From positions 27,706,655 through 27,770,654 of the forward strand of contig CM034612.1 in NCBI GenBank assembly GCA_020091685.1: a stretch of DNA of 64,000 bases. The letters are read 5' to 3'. This DNA is from Lutjanus erythropterus (taxonomy: Eukaryota; Chordata; Actinopteri; Lutjaniformes; Lutjanidae). The position numbers and the translations under genes were made by a program. How positions within the stretch are numbered: the first letter of the stretch is position 1; every line of letters begins with the position of its first letter. Of this stretch, positions 11,531 through 22,939 are shown piece by piece. Below the pieces are notes generated by a model that did not search any database, was not told where the DNA came from, and saw only the letters and a list, made by a program, of their open reading frames with translations.

Positions 11531-13350
11531 ATTATTTCCAAGAAAAAAGAAAGACAATAAAAAGAAAAGAAAAATATATAAATAAATATATATGAAATAT
11601 ATCATAATTGAGCTTGTCTGTGGTTGGGTTCAGCAGAGGTAAAAATGATAGTGGTGGCCTGATGGCCATACCAGTGGACAAAATGTGGTACAGTTCCCCA
11701 AACAGAAACCTCCTCATCACAATCAGGACAGGTATCTGAGTATTTCTCATAAAAACTCTGAACCAGCTGACCTTATACCCAGCTGCTGGGCTCCCTCCCT
11801 CTCCCTCTATCTCTGATGATGTCACTGTGTTCCCAGATCTCAGCTATACATTCGATTGGTAGATTGTTATTATTGCTGATATTAGTGTATGAAAGCATCC
11901 AGTCCCTGCAGACCATGAGAGGTCTGAATCTTGTGTGTGACACTAATCCTACAGCACAGATCATGTGCTCTAAACTGGGAAAGGACCATCAGTGCATTAG
12001 ATTGCTTTAAACTAACACACACAGGGAGCAGTTTGAACATTTCTTCTTCTGAAGCCAGGACGTACAGCTTCATCACTTCCACTCAATGAATTAGGCCTAA
12101 TGAGAGTGTGAAAGCGTCCCGGTGCTAACCTGCTCTGATTCTTAAGGCTTGTGTCTGATGTATGCAGATGGAAAGAGCAGGATGTGCCACCACTCCAACT
12201 AATCTGCATTATTCAACTGCAAACGGATCAAATTCTGAATAACTGAAGGAAACTGAATCAACCTCTGCCTCATTTTCCAACTTCACAGTATTTAGAGTTT
12301 TCCCGGTCATCCAGAGCTCCTCACACTGAGGGCCACAGACTCTGGGGAGCCTTCTGCTCTGGGTATTAGGTTAGGCTGGTTTGTTGTTTTTCAACCACAC
12401 ACACACTTACTTGCTATTGGTTGAGGCCATGGATGTATCAGATGCAAAGATGGCACCTATTCTGTTCAGTGAAACAGTTTGCCTGAAGCATGTGCCAGGG
12501 CTCACTGAATATGCATCATAGTGTTTCCTCATGCTGGCTCCACCCACAAACTTCCCCTTGGCCCATACACCTTACTTTGTGATGATGTCTCAGATTTTTA
12601 AGTCACTTTTCTTGGCTCAAGGGACGTTTTAAAAATATAAAACATAAAGTGTGGTTGTATTTTGGTTTTGTCTGGACTGCAGCAAACCTGGGGGTTGGCA
12701 CTATCAACAAGAAAGTCTGATTGATTGAGTGACAAAGTTACACCATTGGTCAGTCAAGCGTTAGACTTACTCCATTGGCCGTTGCTCTTTCAAACTTATA
12801 GTAAGACTGCCAGCAAAATATGAAATGATATATTCTATGATGACACATAAGCATTTGTGTTATTTTAAATTTCTATCAGCCAGAGGTAATAACTGATTCC
12901 TCCTTTTCAAACAGATGACAGATATAATTGAATGCTTGGAGTAAATCAGTGATGCTAAATCCAGATCAGGCTTCACCTTCAGGGCAGAGAAATGTATTCC
13001 AGGCATGTGTGGTTTCTCTGCAGGGGTCACAGGCTCAACATGATGCAGTGACAGAATAGATGTGACTGTATTAACACACAGAGGAACAATGACACATCAC
13101 ACACACACAGGATTCGAGTGTGAATGTGGCAAGAACGGAAACAACGTTGCACCAATGATGCAGTCATACAACTGTCATTAATTCTACAGCAGTTCATCAT
13201 TATCGACAAGTACAGTGTGTGATCAGGGTGGGACTGGTGCACCACTGGCAACAGTTGCTCTTTATGACATTTCTTATACATATTTATGCTCATTACTGTT
13301 AACATGTTTAGTGAGTATGTCTTGGATCTTTCACATACTTCTACTGTATC
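11531..13350. other. Intergenic between the two converging genes
   Basis: No exon or known repeat is recognised. No clear polyadenylation hexamer for the - strand gene (TTTATT on +) is seen within 300 bp downstream of its proposed stop at 13351. Confidence 0.35.
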
Positions 13351-13549
13351 TTATCTGATGTGGTTGCACTGGTTCCTCAGATGACTCAGGGATGGTAGAG
13401 TTGTCTTTGCCTCCATCCTGTGGTAATACAGCAGTACTGCAGTGAGTGAGCTCTGCTGTTGGTCTGACTGATCGTCTCCTGATGACGTGTTGAGTGTCAC
13501 AGAACGTGGACTAGGACTGCAGATGAAGTGACCAGCCGTCATCTTCCTT
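13351..13549 (-). CDS. arhgef39: arhgef39, proposed last exon (C-terminal tail, with stop)
   Basis: Proposed terminal exon. The - strand reads ttctattttag, a usable acceptor, then opens in exactly the phase left by the exon at 17166-17263 (AG plus A gives Arg). It reads RRKMTAGHFICSPSPRSVTL, passes through a Gln/Ser/Asp-rich stretch (SSGDDQSDQQQSS) and ends NQCNHIR and TAA at 13351-13353. No domain is recognised. The basic RRKM at the junction adds to the basic clusters of the two preceding exons. Support is phase agreement, an open frame of 65 codons and the acceptor. No transcript or homologue was checked, and no poly(A) signal is evident nearby. The alternative is that the 17166-17263 exon is terminal and reads on to TAA at 17051. 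Confidence 0.4.
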
Positions 13550-15540
13550 CTAAAATAGAAACATCATCACTCTCTGCTCTGCAGACCTCATATAGAAGTG
13601 TTGAAAATTTAAAATGTCTTCATTCATCAGCACTGAGTCCTGCTGCTGGAAGAGGACTCATACTTCAGATCGCTGTTGTGATTCTTTTGAAGAATGCTGT
13701 ATTTTAAAAAAGGAAATATTACAGAAAAGATATCTGTGTATTTACTTGTAGAAAAAAACATTTTATTAAATGGTCATTGTCACCACACCACTGCTCTGGG
13801 TCTCCATCAACTGACTTGTAAAATATACAAATAGACAATTAATTCTTTTAGAGTTTTATTGTGAAATTTCCATCTTCATTATTTGTAACCAGCTTCAGAA
13901 ATTATAAAGGTGTATAAAAACCCCAAAAGGATATTAAAAATAATAAAATACAGTAAAATACAACCACCACACCAAGCTTAGATATGCAAAACAGTGTTAA
14001 TAAAATATATGAAGAATTTTTGCTAATAAAGGATATGATTAAAGGATATAATGAAGGATAAAGGACATGATGCCATGAACAAAACACACAGACAGTGAGC
14101 GTACTGTATAACTTCTGGTAACCAGGTTCTCTCGCCTGGATGCAGAAACAGAAATCTGCAGAAACACAGACTGTCATTCACAGAATACAGAGCAGCTGAT
14201 TAAATGCATGTATTTCATTCATAATAATAATAATTATTCATCACAGTGTCTCCCATTTAAAAGCTATGAGTAACTATATCTGGCCATCAATCAGTCAATA
14301 AATCAAATCCGACATTCAAAAATGGAACTGTGAAGTTAGTGTGAGGCAATAAAGCTGTGTGAAGGAGTGTAGAGAGGAGCAGTCAGTCATGTGACCTGCT
14401 GAGCAGCACTGTTGCCTTCAGGGCAGGTGGGACAGACAGGGAAAGTATTCTATAACCCCAGATGGTGATCGGTAAGGAGTCAACCATGGCTGCTCTCTAA
14501 ATTGTCAGTGAGAAGAGTCTCAGCTGACCAGGTTTCATTTACCAGTTAGTTGCCCAAACAAACAAACTAACAAACAAACAGGACTATTTGCTAAAAAAGC
14601 AAAAGTTACATTTAAATCAGAATATTTGATACTGTAAATGTGTATTTCATACTAAAAGAGCTCAAACATGCAACTTATTACTTATTGTTATTATTGTATA
14701 AACTTTTTCAAATGTTACTGAAGCATTTACTACTAAAATATAGGTTGCAGTTATCCAGCAGTAAAATATCTGCTTTATCTGTGAATCAAGCTAATTTAGT
14801 TAAGTTAATGAGCCAGTTAATTTGAAAAATACAGAATTTTATTGAAAGATGAGTTATTGGCCTTTTCATGTTTATTCATTTGATCTGATAAACAAAGTTG
14901 TTAATGTTTGCCTATTAACTGGCCCATGGCCCTGTGTGATTTTGCAAAAGTGTTGCTTGAACGAAGCAAGTTGAGTAACTGAGGCGACTCAAAGAGACTC
15001 TGACTCTGTGGACGATGAAGACACGGCTGGTTCACAGACTGGAGAGGCGTGCAGCAGAAGAGGAGTGACTTTGTAGTGAGTTAAATTATACATCATCCTT
15101 TGTGTCAATAAATTTGCCAGTATTTGGTTTATTCTCAAGTTTTGAATGAGACTTGTGTGATGACATACTGTTACACTGTCATTAATGGTGCACTTCGTGT
15201 CACTTTGTGTGATTTTTAAAGGCTCATTATTACAATTTTGTATTTCTGTGTAATGTAGCACAGTGCTAACAATGATACTTCAAACATTCTCTCACAGCCC
15301 TGGATCTCAAACTATTTTCTGATGCTGTAAAAAGTTTCTAACTGTTAAAGTGAGTAAAGTTTTCATGGAGTTTGGCAGCAGTGAGACAGGCAACCACTTA
15401 ACTCATCATCCAGAGTGTGTATTTTCAGAGCAGTGACTTTTGTTCTTCAGGATAACAGGCTTAACTAAACATTGACAGAGAATTGAGTAATAAACAGCTG
15501 ATCATCTTACAGTGGAGGACTTCTTGCTGCTTGTTATTGT
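13550..15540. other. Proposed arhgef39 intron (right to left), no other gene
   Basis: AT-rich unique sequence. Short AT-coded open frames are not credible proteins. Confidence 0.4.
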
Positions 15541-15554
15541 CAAATTAAAATGTT

Positions 15555-15771
15555 GTGCTCATCTTGCACTCCTGCAGAGCTCCTGCAGCCTGTATGTCTC
15601 TGCTGTGTCTGGGGAGGAGGGGGCAGAGGGAAGCAACTCACTTCAACCACAGAGCATATATTAAACAGGACTTCAACCTGTTTAATACACAGTCTATGGC
15701 TCCAACTTGCTATTTGGACTGCTATATTCAATTTTTCATTTGCAATGGCTACATATTGCTCCTTTAATGTC
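15555..15771 (-). repeat. Dispersed repeat R2, copy 2
   Basis: Opposite-strand copy of 4430-4595 (see that entry for the shared phrases). The hairpin tattaaacaggacttcaacc with tgtttaata is kept. This copy extends further to the outer end cattgcaaatgaaaaattga, ending near tgctcctttaat. Confidence 0.75.
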
Positions 15772-16119
15772 ATAAGTGGCCACCAGCTAGTTGACTAATG
15801 GCCTGAACTAATCAATACTAGCTGACTAGGAAAGTGTTTAGGCAGGGGGAGCCCTGCTACATTCCAAAGGACACCAATGTAACATGACATCTTGACTTCC
15901 TGTTGAGAAATTGTTGGAAACAACACTGCTCAGATGTTTGTTTCCTGCTTCAGTCAGGTCAAGACCACAACCACTCCTTTTTCAAACAGCTGATTGGACA
16001 GAATCAATTCCAAGTCCTGCCCGGTCTACCTGTAATAAGCTGAATATCATGCTTTTTCACTATAACCATGTCAATACAGTTAATTTTAGCACCTGTCTAT
16101 TCTTCTGTCTTCCTTTCCC

Positions 16120-16437
16120 AGGACTAAACAAAAAGGGTTGCCCACTTGTCCAGGGCAAGTAAAATGCAATGTTGGGTGAGAAAATCTGGAAACTCACTTG
16201 CCTGAGTTGCTGAGTATTTAACTACCAAGCTTTTGTGATAAAAGATTAATTGTTACAGTAGTTTTTCATGTACACTGATAGAAAATGCTCTTTTCAGCCC
16301 TAGATTAAACAAGACAAGTGACTTTAGCTATTGCAGTTATTTGACAAGTGCTCATAAATAAAACAATTTGTAGAGGGGAAAGATTTCTGACCCACTTGTC
16401 CAACCAGGCAAGTGAAAAAAACATTAATGCTGAAACC
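16120..16437 (+). repeat. Dispersed repeat R3, uninterrupted copy
   Basis: Has gttgcccacttgtccagg, gcaagtaaaatgcaatgt, acaatttgtagagggg and aggcaagtgaaa. The same phrases in the same order appear at 59527-60664, where the copy is split by other insertions, and a fragment is at 63246-63345. Confidence 0.65.
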
Positions 16438-17165
16438 TGAAAATGCTGAGTGACAGAGAGGAGTGATGCACTCAGGGACAGACTGGGGAAAGAGTTGGTG
16501 TTAAAACATTAGAAGAAGATAAATCTTTGCTGGAGACCAGCAGCAGCAGCAACACACAGCTCATAGTTAAACATTCAGTAGATATTTGGTGTTTAAAGCA
16601 GCAGAGATGGTTTATATTGCACAGGATGAGCAGAAGCTGAAGCTGCTGTTAGTAAGAACACAAACCTCTCCTGACCTCATGGTGACGAGTTAAAAAGCAC
16701 AAGTTACACATACAGTGTGTAATGTTTGGCAAAACTGGAACACAAAGTCAGTCTGAAGTGAAACTCTCAGACAGACCCTGCAGGATCCACCATCATTCAG
16801 GCGGTCTGAAGGAGAAGAGTCCATCACAGGATCACACAACTGGACGTGGATGCTTCTGCACTGCTGGACACACAAATGCAACACTTCAAATTATATTACT
16901 GCACAGCTGTGAATATCTCCTGCCTCCAGAAAGTCACATTTAAGCCTTCAAAGATACCTCCAGACATGTTTGAAGACTCAAAACTACTTTTCTTTGGAGA
17001 ATAATTTGTGTCTGACATAATTTTCCCATAAAAAGTTAGTCAAATATTCTTTAAATGACTGTGAAATCATTCAGCTTAAACATCAAATTAAGGAACATTA
17101 AGCAAGGCAATATAAGAGAGTTTAAGCCCATTGATTGACCAATAAAACGGCTGAAATGATCCCAC

Positions 17166-17263
17166 CTCTGCTCAGGCGCATCACACTGCTTCATCCTCTT
17201 GGGGGCGCTGCCCTCCCACTCAGCTGAGGGTGTCTGAACATGCTCACTGGTCTCACTGCTCAC
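17166..17263 (-). CDS. arhgef39: arhgef39, tail exon 2 (C-terminal extension)
   Basis: The - strand acceptor tgtctctgtctcctcag is strong and the exon opens in phase 0, matching the phase-0 end of the exon at 19275-19407. It reads VSSETSEHVQTPSAEWEGSA then PKRMKQCDAPEQ and ends AG before a weaker donor gtgggatc. 98 bp, 32 codons plus two bases. PKRMK is a basic cluster that could be part of a nuclear localisation signal together with SRKRNM in the preceding exon. No domain is recognised. If the donor is not used, the frame continues for 38 residues to TAA at 17051-17053. Confidence 0.6.
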
Positions 17264-17385
17264 CTGAGGAGACAGAGACACTTTTCATTCTGATTTGTTT
17301 AAAAATCTAAATATTTCTCTGCAACAGAAGATACTTAGGATTACATAAGCGACCATCTTAATTAAAATCCAGAACTTAGCTGGCA

Positions 17386-17434
17386 ACACACGCACGCACA
17401 CGCACACGCACACGCACACACACACGCACACACA
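17386..17434. repeat. (CA)/(CGCA) microsatellite near the arhgef39 acceptor
   Basis: Imperfect CA/CG-CA tract. In the sense of arhgef39 it is a (TG)n tract about 120-165 nt upstream of the acceptor of the exon at 17166-17263. Confidence 0.9.
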
Positions 17435-18059
17435 TTAACTACGTGCCTGGAAATACATGATTTTCCAACAGTGTGCTGCCCACTTCAAACCAGCAAGAAG
17501 AGAAGATTGATTGCAACATTACTGTTCATCTGGAGTTGTGTGTGTTTAACTCATGAAAGCAAGTTAAAGGGTCTCACTACTTTTAGCTCCATTTTGTTCT
17601 CCTGAGAAAACATCAGTCAAACCATTGAGCTAAAAGAGGCTGAACACTGCTTAGTTAGTGCTAATTTCTGTGGATTTATCACTGCGAACCACACCTTTCA
17701 CACATTCACTTGATCCACTGATAAATATACATATTGATTAGTAGAGCTTTAGAACTTTATTTTTTATGTTGTGTTCTTGGCCAGGACTCCCTTGAAACAG
17801 AGATTCTGAATCTCAATGACAATATTCCTGGTAAGGTGAAGGTTAAGTAAAATTAAATAAATAAATAAATAATAAAATGAAATAAAAGTATCTGTTATAG
17901 GTACAACCATTGAGTTCAGTACAGACATTTGTGCCAGTAGGCAGAGAATTAAAAAAAATAAAATAAAATAGTTTAAGTTGCAAGCATTACCTCTGGCCCA
18001 TCTGGTAGCTGAAGTTTTGTTGCTAGAGGTCACTTGACATGAGTTTTGTGTTTTGTCCA

Positions 18060-19080
18060 CAGTAAAAAGGAGTTAAATGTCACTTCCTGTGTCCACTAGG
18101 TGGTGCTAGAGAACACCCACTAATTAAACCTTATGGTGAAGTGAATTGAGCGTAGGCGACACCATGAAAATTTCATGTGAATCAAATGATTGTCACACAA
18201 GGCTTACTTACCGTTGCCAGTAGGTGGAGCAATGAGTGTAACTTTCTAATCAGCATGTAGATGTGTTCAGACCAGGACTCTTATCAAACATGTGAAATCT
18301 GGGGCAGATCTGGGCAGGTACACTTCAACAACTTTACAACAATTCCTTGTTTCAAGGTGAAACACTGAAATTTGACGCCAGGCCACAGACATGCCTTTCA
18401 ATGAAAACTTGCAAAATCACAGTTTATCATTATCAAGGTCTTAAACATTTTCTGACCAAATTTGATGTGATCAAACTGCTAGGACCACATCAAAGTATAA
18501 AACATGTCATTTCCTGTTGCCAGTAGGTGGTGCTGTGACTATCACTGAATATTATCATGTAGATGTGTTCAGGATGACACATCAGATTCAGATTTGACCA
18601 TTTGCACTCAAGATACAAAAACTTCCTGTATCATGACAAAACAAAAAAAACAATTTAACATCACAAAGGTCTTTAGATGGCACTGACCAAATCTGAAGTC
18701 GGTCTGATTAATTCTCTAGGAGGAGTTTGTTAAAGTATAACACTTTAAAACTGCCAAAAATTATTAGATTCAAAATGGACGACTTACTGTAGGGTTTGGG
18801 TTATGGCTCCCCATACTTTTTTGTATGTCTCGAAATTAAAACATCAGTAAACATCTGTTGACCCATTTTGGTCCCTGTAGGTGAAACATGCAGGGACTGC
18901 ACTTTAGGGGGTGCTGTTGAGCCATTTTACCACACCCATGTTTGAAACCCATATCAGACGTAAATTTTCATCACAACTGATGTGTGAGCCAAGTTTCATG
19001 CATTTTTTGAGAAGCCTGAATACCTCATTTTTGTAACAAAAAACAAGAAAGAAAGAAGAATTGTTAGGAAAAAAACAGGG
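18060..19080 (+). repeat. Repeat with recurring CCAGTAGGTGG motif
   Basis: Three similar phrases recur: cctgtgtccactaggtggtg (18088-18107), gttgccagtaggtggagca (around 18215) and ctgttgccagtaggtggtgc (around 18518). Two of them are followed by catgtagatgtgttcag. I recall this family with internal subrepeats as frequent in teleosts. The region ends near gaaagaaagaagaattg. Non-coding. Confidence 0.7.
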
Positions 19081-19184
19081 CCCTAAAATATACTCAGCAC
19101 CTCACATTCAACTTTGTGAGATATGACATCCTGGAACTTCATGGGTAACTCTCACTGTATGAACCTGAAGAGGGTGACTCAGAA

Positions 19185-19188
<4 letters not shown>

Positions 19189-19258
<70 letters not shown>

Positions 19259-19272
19259 TCTCTCTCTCTCTC
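19189..19272. repeat. (TG)n(TC)n microsatellite adjoining an arhgef39 donor
   Basis: About 68 bp of pure TG then TC. On the arhgef39 strand the intron starts gtgagagagaga and runs straight into (CA)n, the CA tract beginning about 17 nt from the splice junction. Confidence 0.95.
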
Positions 19273-19274
19273 AC

Positions 19275-19407
19275 CATATTCCTCTTCCTGCTGGGCTCAG
19301 TGCTGCTGCTGCTGCTGCTCGCTGTGTTGTGGCTGTCGGCGGCTGAGCGGAGGGGTCTCCGGCATAACTCGTCTCTTTGATGGACGACTGTCTTCGACTG
19401 CAGCTTC
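19275..19407 (-). CDS. arhgef39: arhgef39, tail exon 1 (Ser-rich, after the PH domain)
   Basis: The acceptor gttgtctttgcag and donor gtgagaga are both good on the - strand. The first base completes AGG with the AG left by the PH exon, and 44 codons follow: KLQSKTVVHQRDELCRRPLR, then SAADSHNTA, a run of six Ser, and TEPSRKRNM. The Ser run is coded by an AGC trinucleotide repeat. Length 133 bp, ending in phase 0. The mammalian ARHGEF39 that I remember ends a few residues after the PH helix, so this tail is an extension relative to it. The basic RKR could serve nuclear targeting or lipid binding; this is inference. Confidence 0.7.
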
Positions 19408-19756
19408 CTGCAAAGACAACACATGCTGTGTTAGCAATTAATCAGCTTCATCTTTACGATTTAATGACATCCTATACAACAGTCCTGTGACAAATCACCA
19501 CTTCATGAAGCTTACAATGTTTCTTTTGAGACCCTGTGGACATTTTTTTAATGCCTCAGTTTTGTCCACCCTTATTTACAGGTGAGAGGTGAGCAAGTCA
19601 AGTCAAAAACAAACCTCTACAAGGTTAAAATAAAAAGGGGCACACCTCCACATACTGAACTAAATGTAGAATATTTACATATAAAGGTTCACAGAAAATT
19701 GTCTTGATTAAAGGAATTGTTATGTAAAAGACAGACACGTCAAAATAAAGACAACC

Positions 19757-20245
19757 TTACAGTAACACTTTATATTAAGGTGCTTGTAATGAGCGTTAGT
19801 TAATAGGTAATAAGGCCATTTTAAAGATGCTTATTAACATTAACAAGTATTATATAAGTGTTAATAATAGCATAATAAATATGTTTATTATTAGACTAAA
19901 TGACATTTATAAGTAGTCTTATAAGGAACTTGTTAATACGTTATAGACTGTTTGAAAATAATAAAAGCCTTATGAGTTTCCTAAAATTGTTTAAAATAGC
20001 ATTATAAACATATTTATTTAACTACAACTAACTTACCTATTATGTTAAACTTTACTAAGGTCTCATTGTTACTTTATTAAAATTTCTACATACTTCATTA
20101 TGCATCAATGGGCAGTTAACAATGTACTTATTAACGGTTAAGAGGTGCACAGTCACACATTTGGGGGGTACTACAGTATGAATAATGCTTATTAAGAATA
20201 ATTAAACCTTTATTATGCACTTGTTAACAGTTACCAATGAGTTTC
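19757..20245 (+). repeat. Widespread teleost repeat starting cagtaacactttatattaag
   Basis: The phrase cagtaacactttatattaag followed by many ttaataa/ttattaac words is characteristic of a known fish repeat. The end, near acttgttaacagttaccaa, is set by eye. Confidence 0.55.
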
Positions 20246-20947
20246 TTTAAAATTATTATGATTTTTAGTGTTTTTCCTCTGCTAAGAACAGCAAAAACAT
20301 GCCTAATAAAGACAGAAACCTTTAGTGCTCTTCATATTGCCTTTAGAACCAGGTTAATACAACCCTGACTTAAGCCTTGACTAAACCCAGGTCAGGTATG
20401 GAATTAATCTGCAGATGCTGTGGTTTCAGATGAAACAAAACTTTTCCATGGATGTCAGTTTTTGAGCCATGACAGAGGACAAACTGTGTCCTGCAACAGA
20501 CTAGGTAAGCCTTGTTTTTAGCCTAGCAGTTGTTGATGACCTGCAGTCCTTACCAGCCAGTTTACAGGGGTGAGGAGTCAGCAGTTGCTATAACACAGAG
20601 CAGTCAATAAAGTAGGTTTTTTAAAAACTGTGTCACCACAACCAACTAAGTAGCTCACACACAACCACCTTGCAGAGACAGTTATACTGGCATTAATATG
20701 GAGCACATAGTTTTACTACTGAAATAATGACCAGCCCTACACACTGCAGAAAAATGATCCATGTGTCTGATGGGGTCAGTGTGAGGAGGTGAAGCTGGTC
20801 AGAGATGTGCAGATGAAAAGGTAACGAAGAGTTAAACTGTCTTTAGCCTTCACTCCGTCCCTGGTGGTCAGGCCTCAGCTACCTCACCGTTCACTTACTG
20901 TCACCAAGCATTGATCTACACACTAATTAAGTCCCTTGGCTAGGAGT
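20246..20947. other. arhgef39 intron, no recognised element
   Basis: Unique sequence within the 4.8-kb intron between the exons at 24255-24343 and 19275-19407. No repeat or exon recognised. Confidence 0.35.
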
Positions 20948-20950
20948 TGT

Positions 20951-21014
<64 letters not shown>

Positions 21015-21138
21015 TAACAGAAGGGAAATACTCTACAAAAAGCCACAATCAAGAGTTTAAGAGTAAAAACTTTGCTCTGCAGTCACAGACAAAAGATGGC
21101 AGTAATGTGAAGCTGAGATGAGAGAGAGAGAGAGAGAG

Positions 21139-21173
<35 letters not shown>

Positions 21174-21174
21174 C
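20948..21174. repeat. Two TG microsatellites and an AG tract
   Basis: (TG)n at 20948-21013, then (AG)n followed by (TG)n at 21121-21174. Both lie deep in an arhgef39 intron. Confidence 0.9.
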
Positions 21175-21344
21175 TGTAAAGCATTGAAACAATGGCTACC
21201 AATCATATGTGACTTCAGCAGAGAGACCAATACATTTTTGATAATCACTGAGAGCAACATCTGATAGATTCACACATGTCAGTCCAAGCAGTGTGTAGTC
21301 TTTGTTAAATCAATAATTCAGCTGTGTGTAGAGAGACACACACA

Positions 21345-21670
21345 CAGCCCTCAGCCCTGCTCTCGTCCCCGGTGGTGTGAGCGCTCTGACCCTTGGTCCT
21401 CTCAGCCTGTCCTCTCGTTGGTCCTCCACCACAGCTAATTACACTCCCTGGAGTTTGGAGGCGTCAGCCTGCAGCCGTGGCCCCCATCTGCTCTGCTGGG
21501 TGGTCGGAGCTCTTTGACAGCCTCCTCTCCCTGCTCTCTGACAAAGTGATAAACTAATTAGCCTGGCTGGGCACGCCAGGGTTGGGGCCCTCAGCATAGC
21601 TGGCCCCTCCACATAGCGGGGCTGACCCGGCCCCTTCTCTAGGGAGCTGGGGCCGGGCGGTCTGAGAGTG
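21345..21670. promoter_or_regulatory. GC-rich unique block, candidate conserved non-coding element
   Basis: Markedly more GC-rich than its surroundings. It is not repeat-like and has no plausible exon. It contains homeodomain-type taattag/taattac cores (ctaattagcctggctgggc, acagctaattacactccc). Regulatory function is inferred from composition only. Confidence 0.35.
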
Positions 21671-22177
21671 GAGTTACTGAGGTCTGGCTGATCAATGCTG
21701 AGAGGCTGTCTGAGAGACAGACAGGCCTGAGGTCAGTATGAGCCTGAGTTTCACTCACAGTCATTCTACACACTCCACACAGTACACACTGCACACTGAG
21801 CCCAGCACTTACTGTCTTTATTATATTAATTATGTTAATAATTACAGGTGAAGTTCTCACATACATACTTTTCATTGGATTGATGTTGTCAAAGTATCAA
21901 TATTTTTTTAAATAACACATTTAAAATGATAAATATCTGTTACTCATAGTATTGAAGGACTGAAGTACTGAATATCATTTCTTTATACTATTATTGTATC
22001 AAAGTTTAAAATTCTGGCATTGAGACAACTCTACGTGAGACAATCAGAAACAGGAAGATGACACATTTAACAGGGACTTCACAGAACAGTCCACTATCAA
22101 AACCACCAGCTGACAGTTGATGTATCATGATAAACCGATCAATAACCAATGGTCAGCTATGTTAAATAAACAGGATT

Positions 22178-22759
22178 TAAAAGGATAGTTCAGCCAAAAA
22201 TGAAAATTCAGTCATTATCTACTCACCTTCATGCTAATTGAAGGTCAGGTTTAGTTTTTTAGTTCACAGGAAAACAGTGTTGCAGAATCCAACAACAGAA
22301 GAAAAAATACATAGAATGCCTCCATACTGTTTGTATGGCATAATCCAAGTCTCCTAAGGTCCCAACATGCCAAATTGACTTAAAAGATGTCATTTACACC
22401 ATGTTTTTAGCCTGAATCTTCACTGTAGATAGTAAGCTTGAGCCACGTCCATGTGTGCGTGCACACCGTCTGAACTGGGTGTGTAGGGTGTGATGATGTA
22501 GGCAGAAGTGAACAGCAGTGTCGGGGCTTTAGGAGACTTGGATTACACCAGACGAGCAGTATGGAGTCATTTTATGTTTCTTTTGTTTGGTTGTTTTTTT
22601 ATGTTTGAAAACTGATCACTATTTCCATTGTTTGGGAGATTCTGCAACACTGTTTTCCTGTGAAACTCCAGCAGTGTTTTGTGGACTAACAAAATAAACC
22701 TGACCCTCAATCTGGATTCAGTGACTAAATTTTCATATTTGGGTGAACTAACTCTTTAA
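22178..22759. mobile_element. MITE C copy 1, foldback, flanked by TTAA
   Basis: Ends TTAAAAGGATAGTTCAGCC and GGGTGAACTAACTCTTTAA are inverted repeats. The inversion continues inward (cacaggaaaacagtgttgca with tgcaacactgttttcctgtg). No open frame. Full copy also at 42555-43108 and partial at 33090-33563. Confidence 0.85.
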
Positions 22760-22939
22760 GAAAAGGACAGACTCCTGCTATCCATTAAAGGAAGTTTAAG
22801 GCTGACTGTAAGTGCCTGGCTCACACCTGATCAATGAGCTGACAGGCTCTGATTGGCTCATAAGTTTGACAACAAACACCATGTGATGTAGAAATTAAAA
22901 TATCACTGTTATCATCTATAATTGTATAATGCAACACCC

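Noticed and set aside
16560-16660. Acceptor-like ttgtgttcttactaacag on - with a 10-codon frame
   Set aside because: Considered as the arhgef39 terminal exon; its phase also fits but the frame is trivial, and the exon at 13351-13549 gives a much longer open frame.
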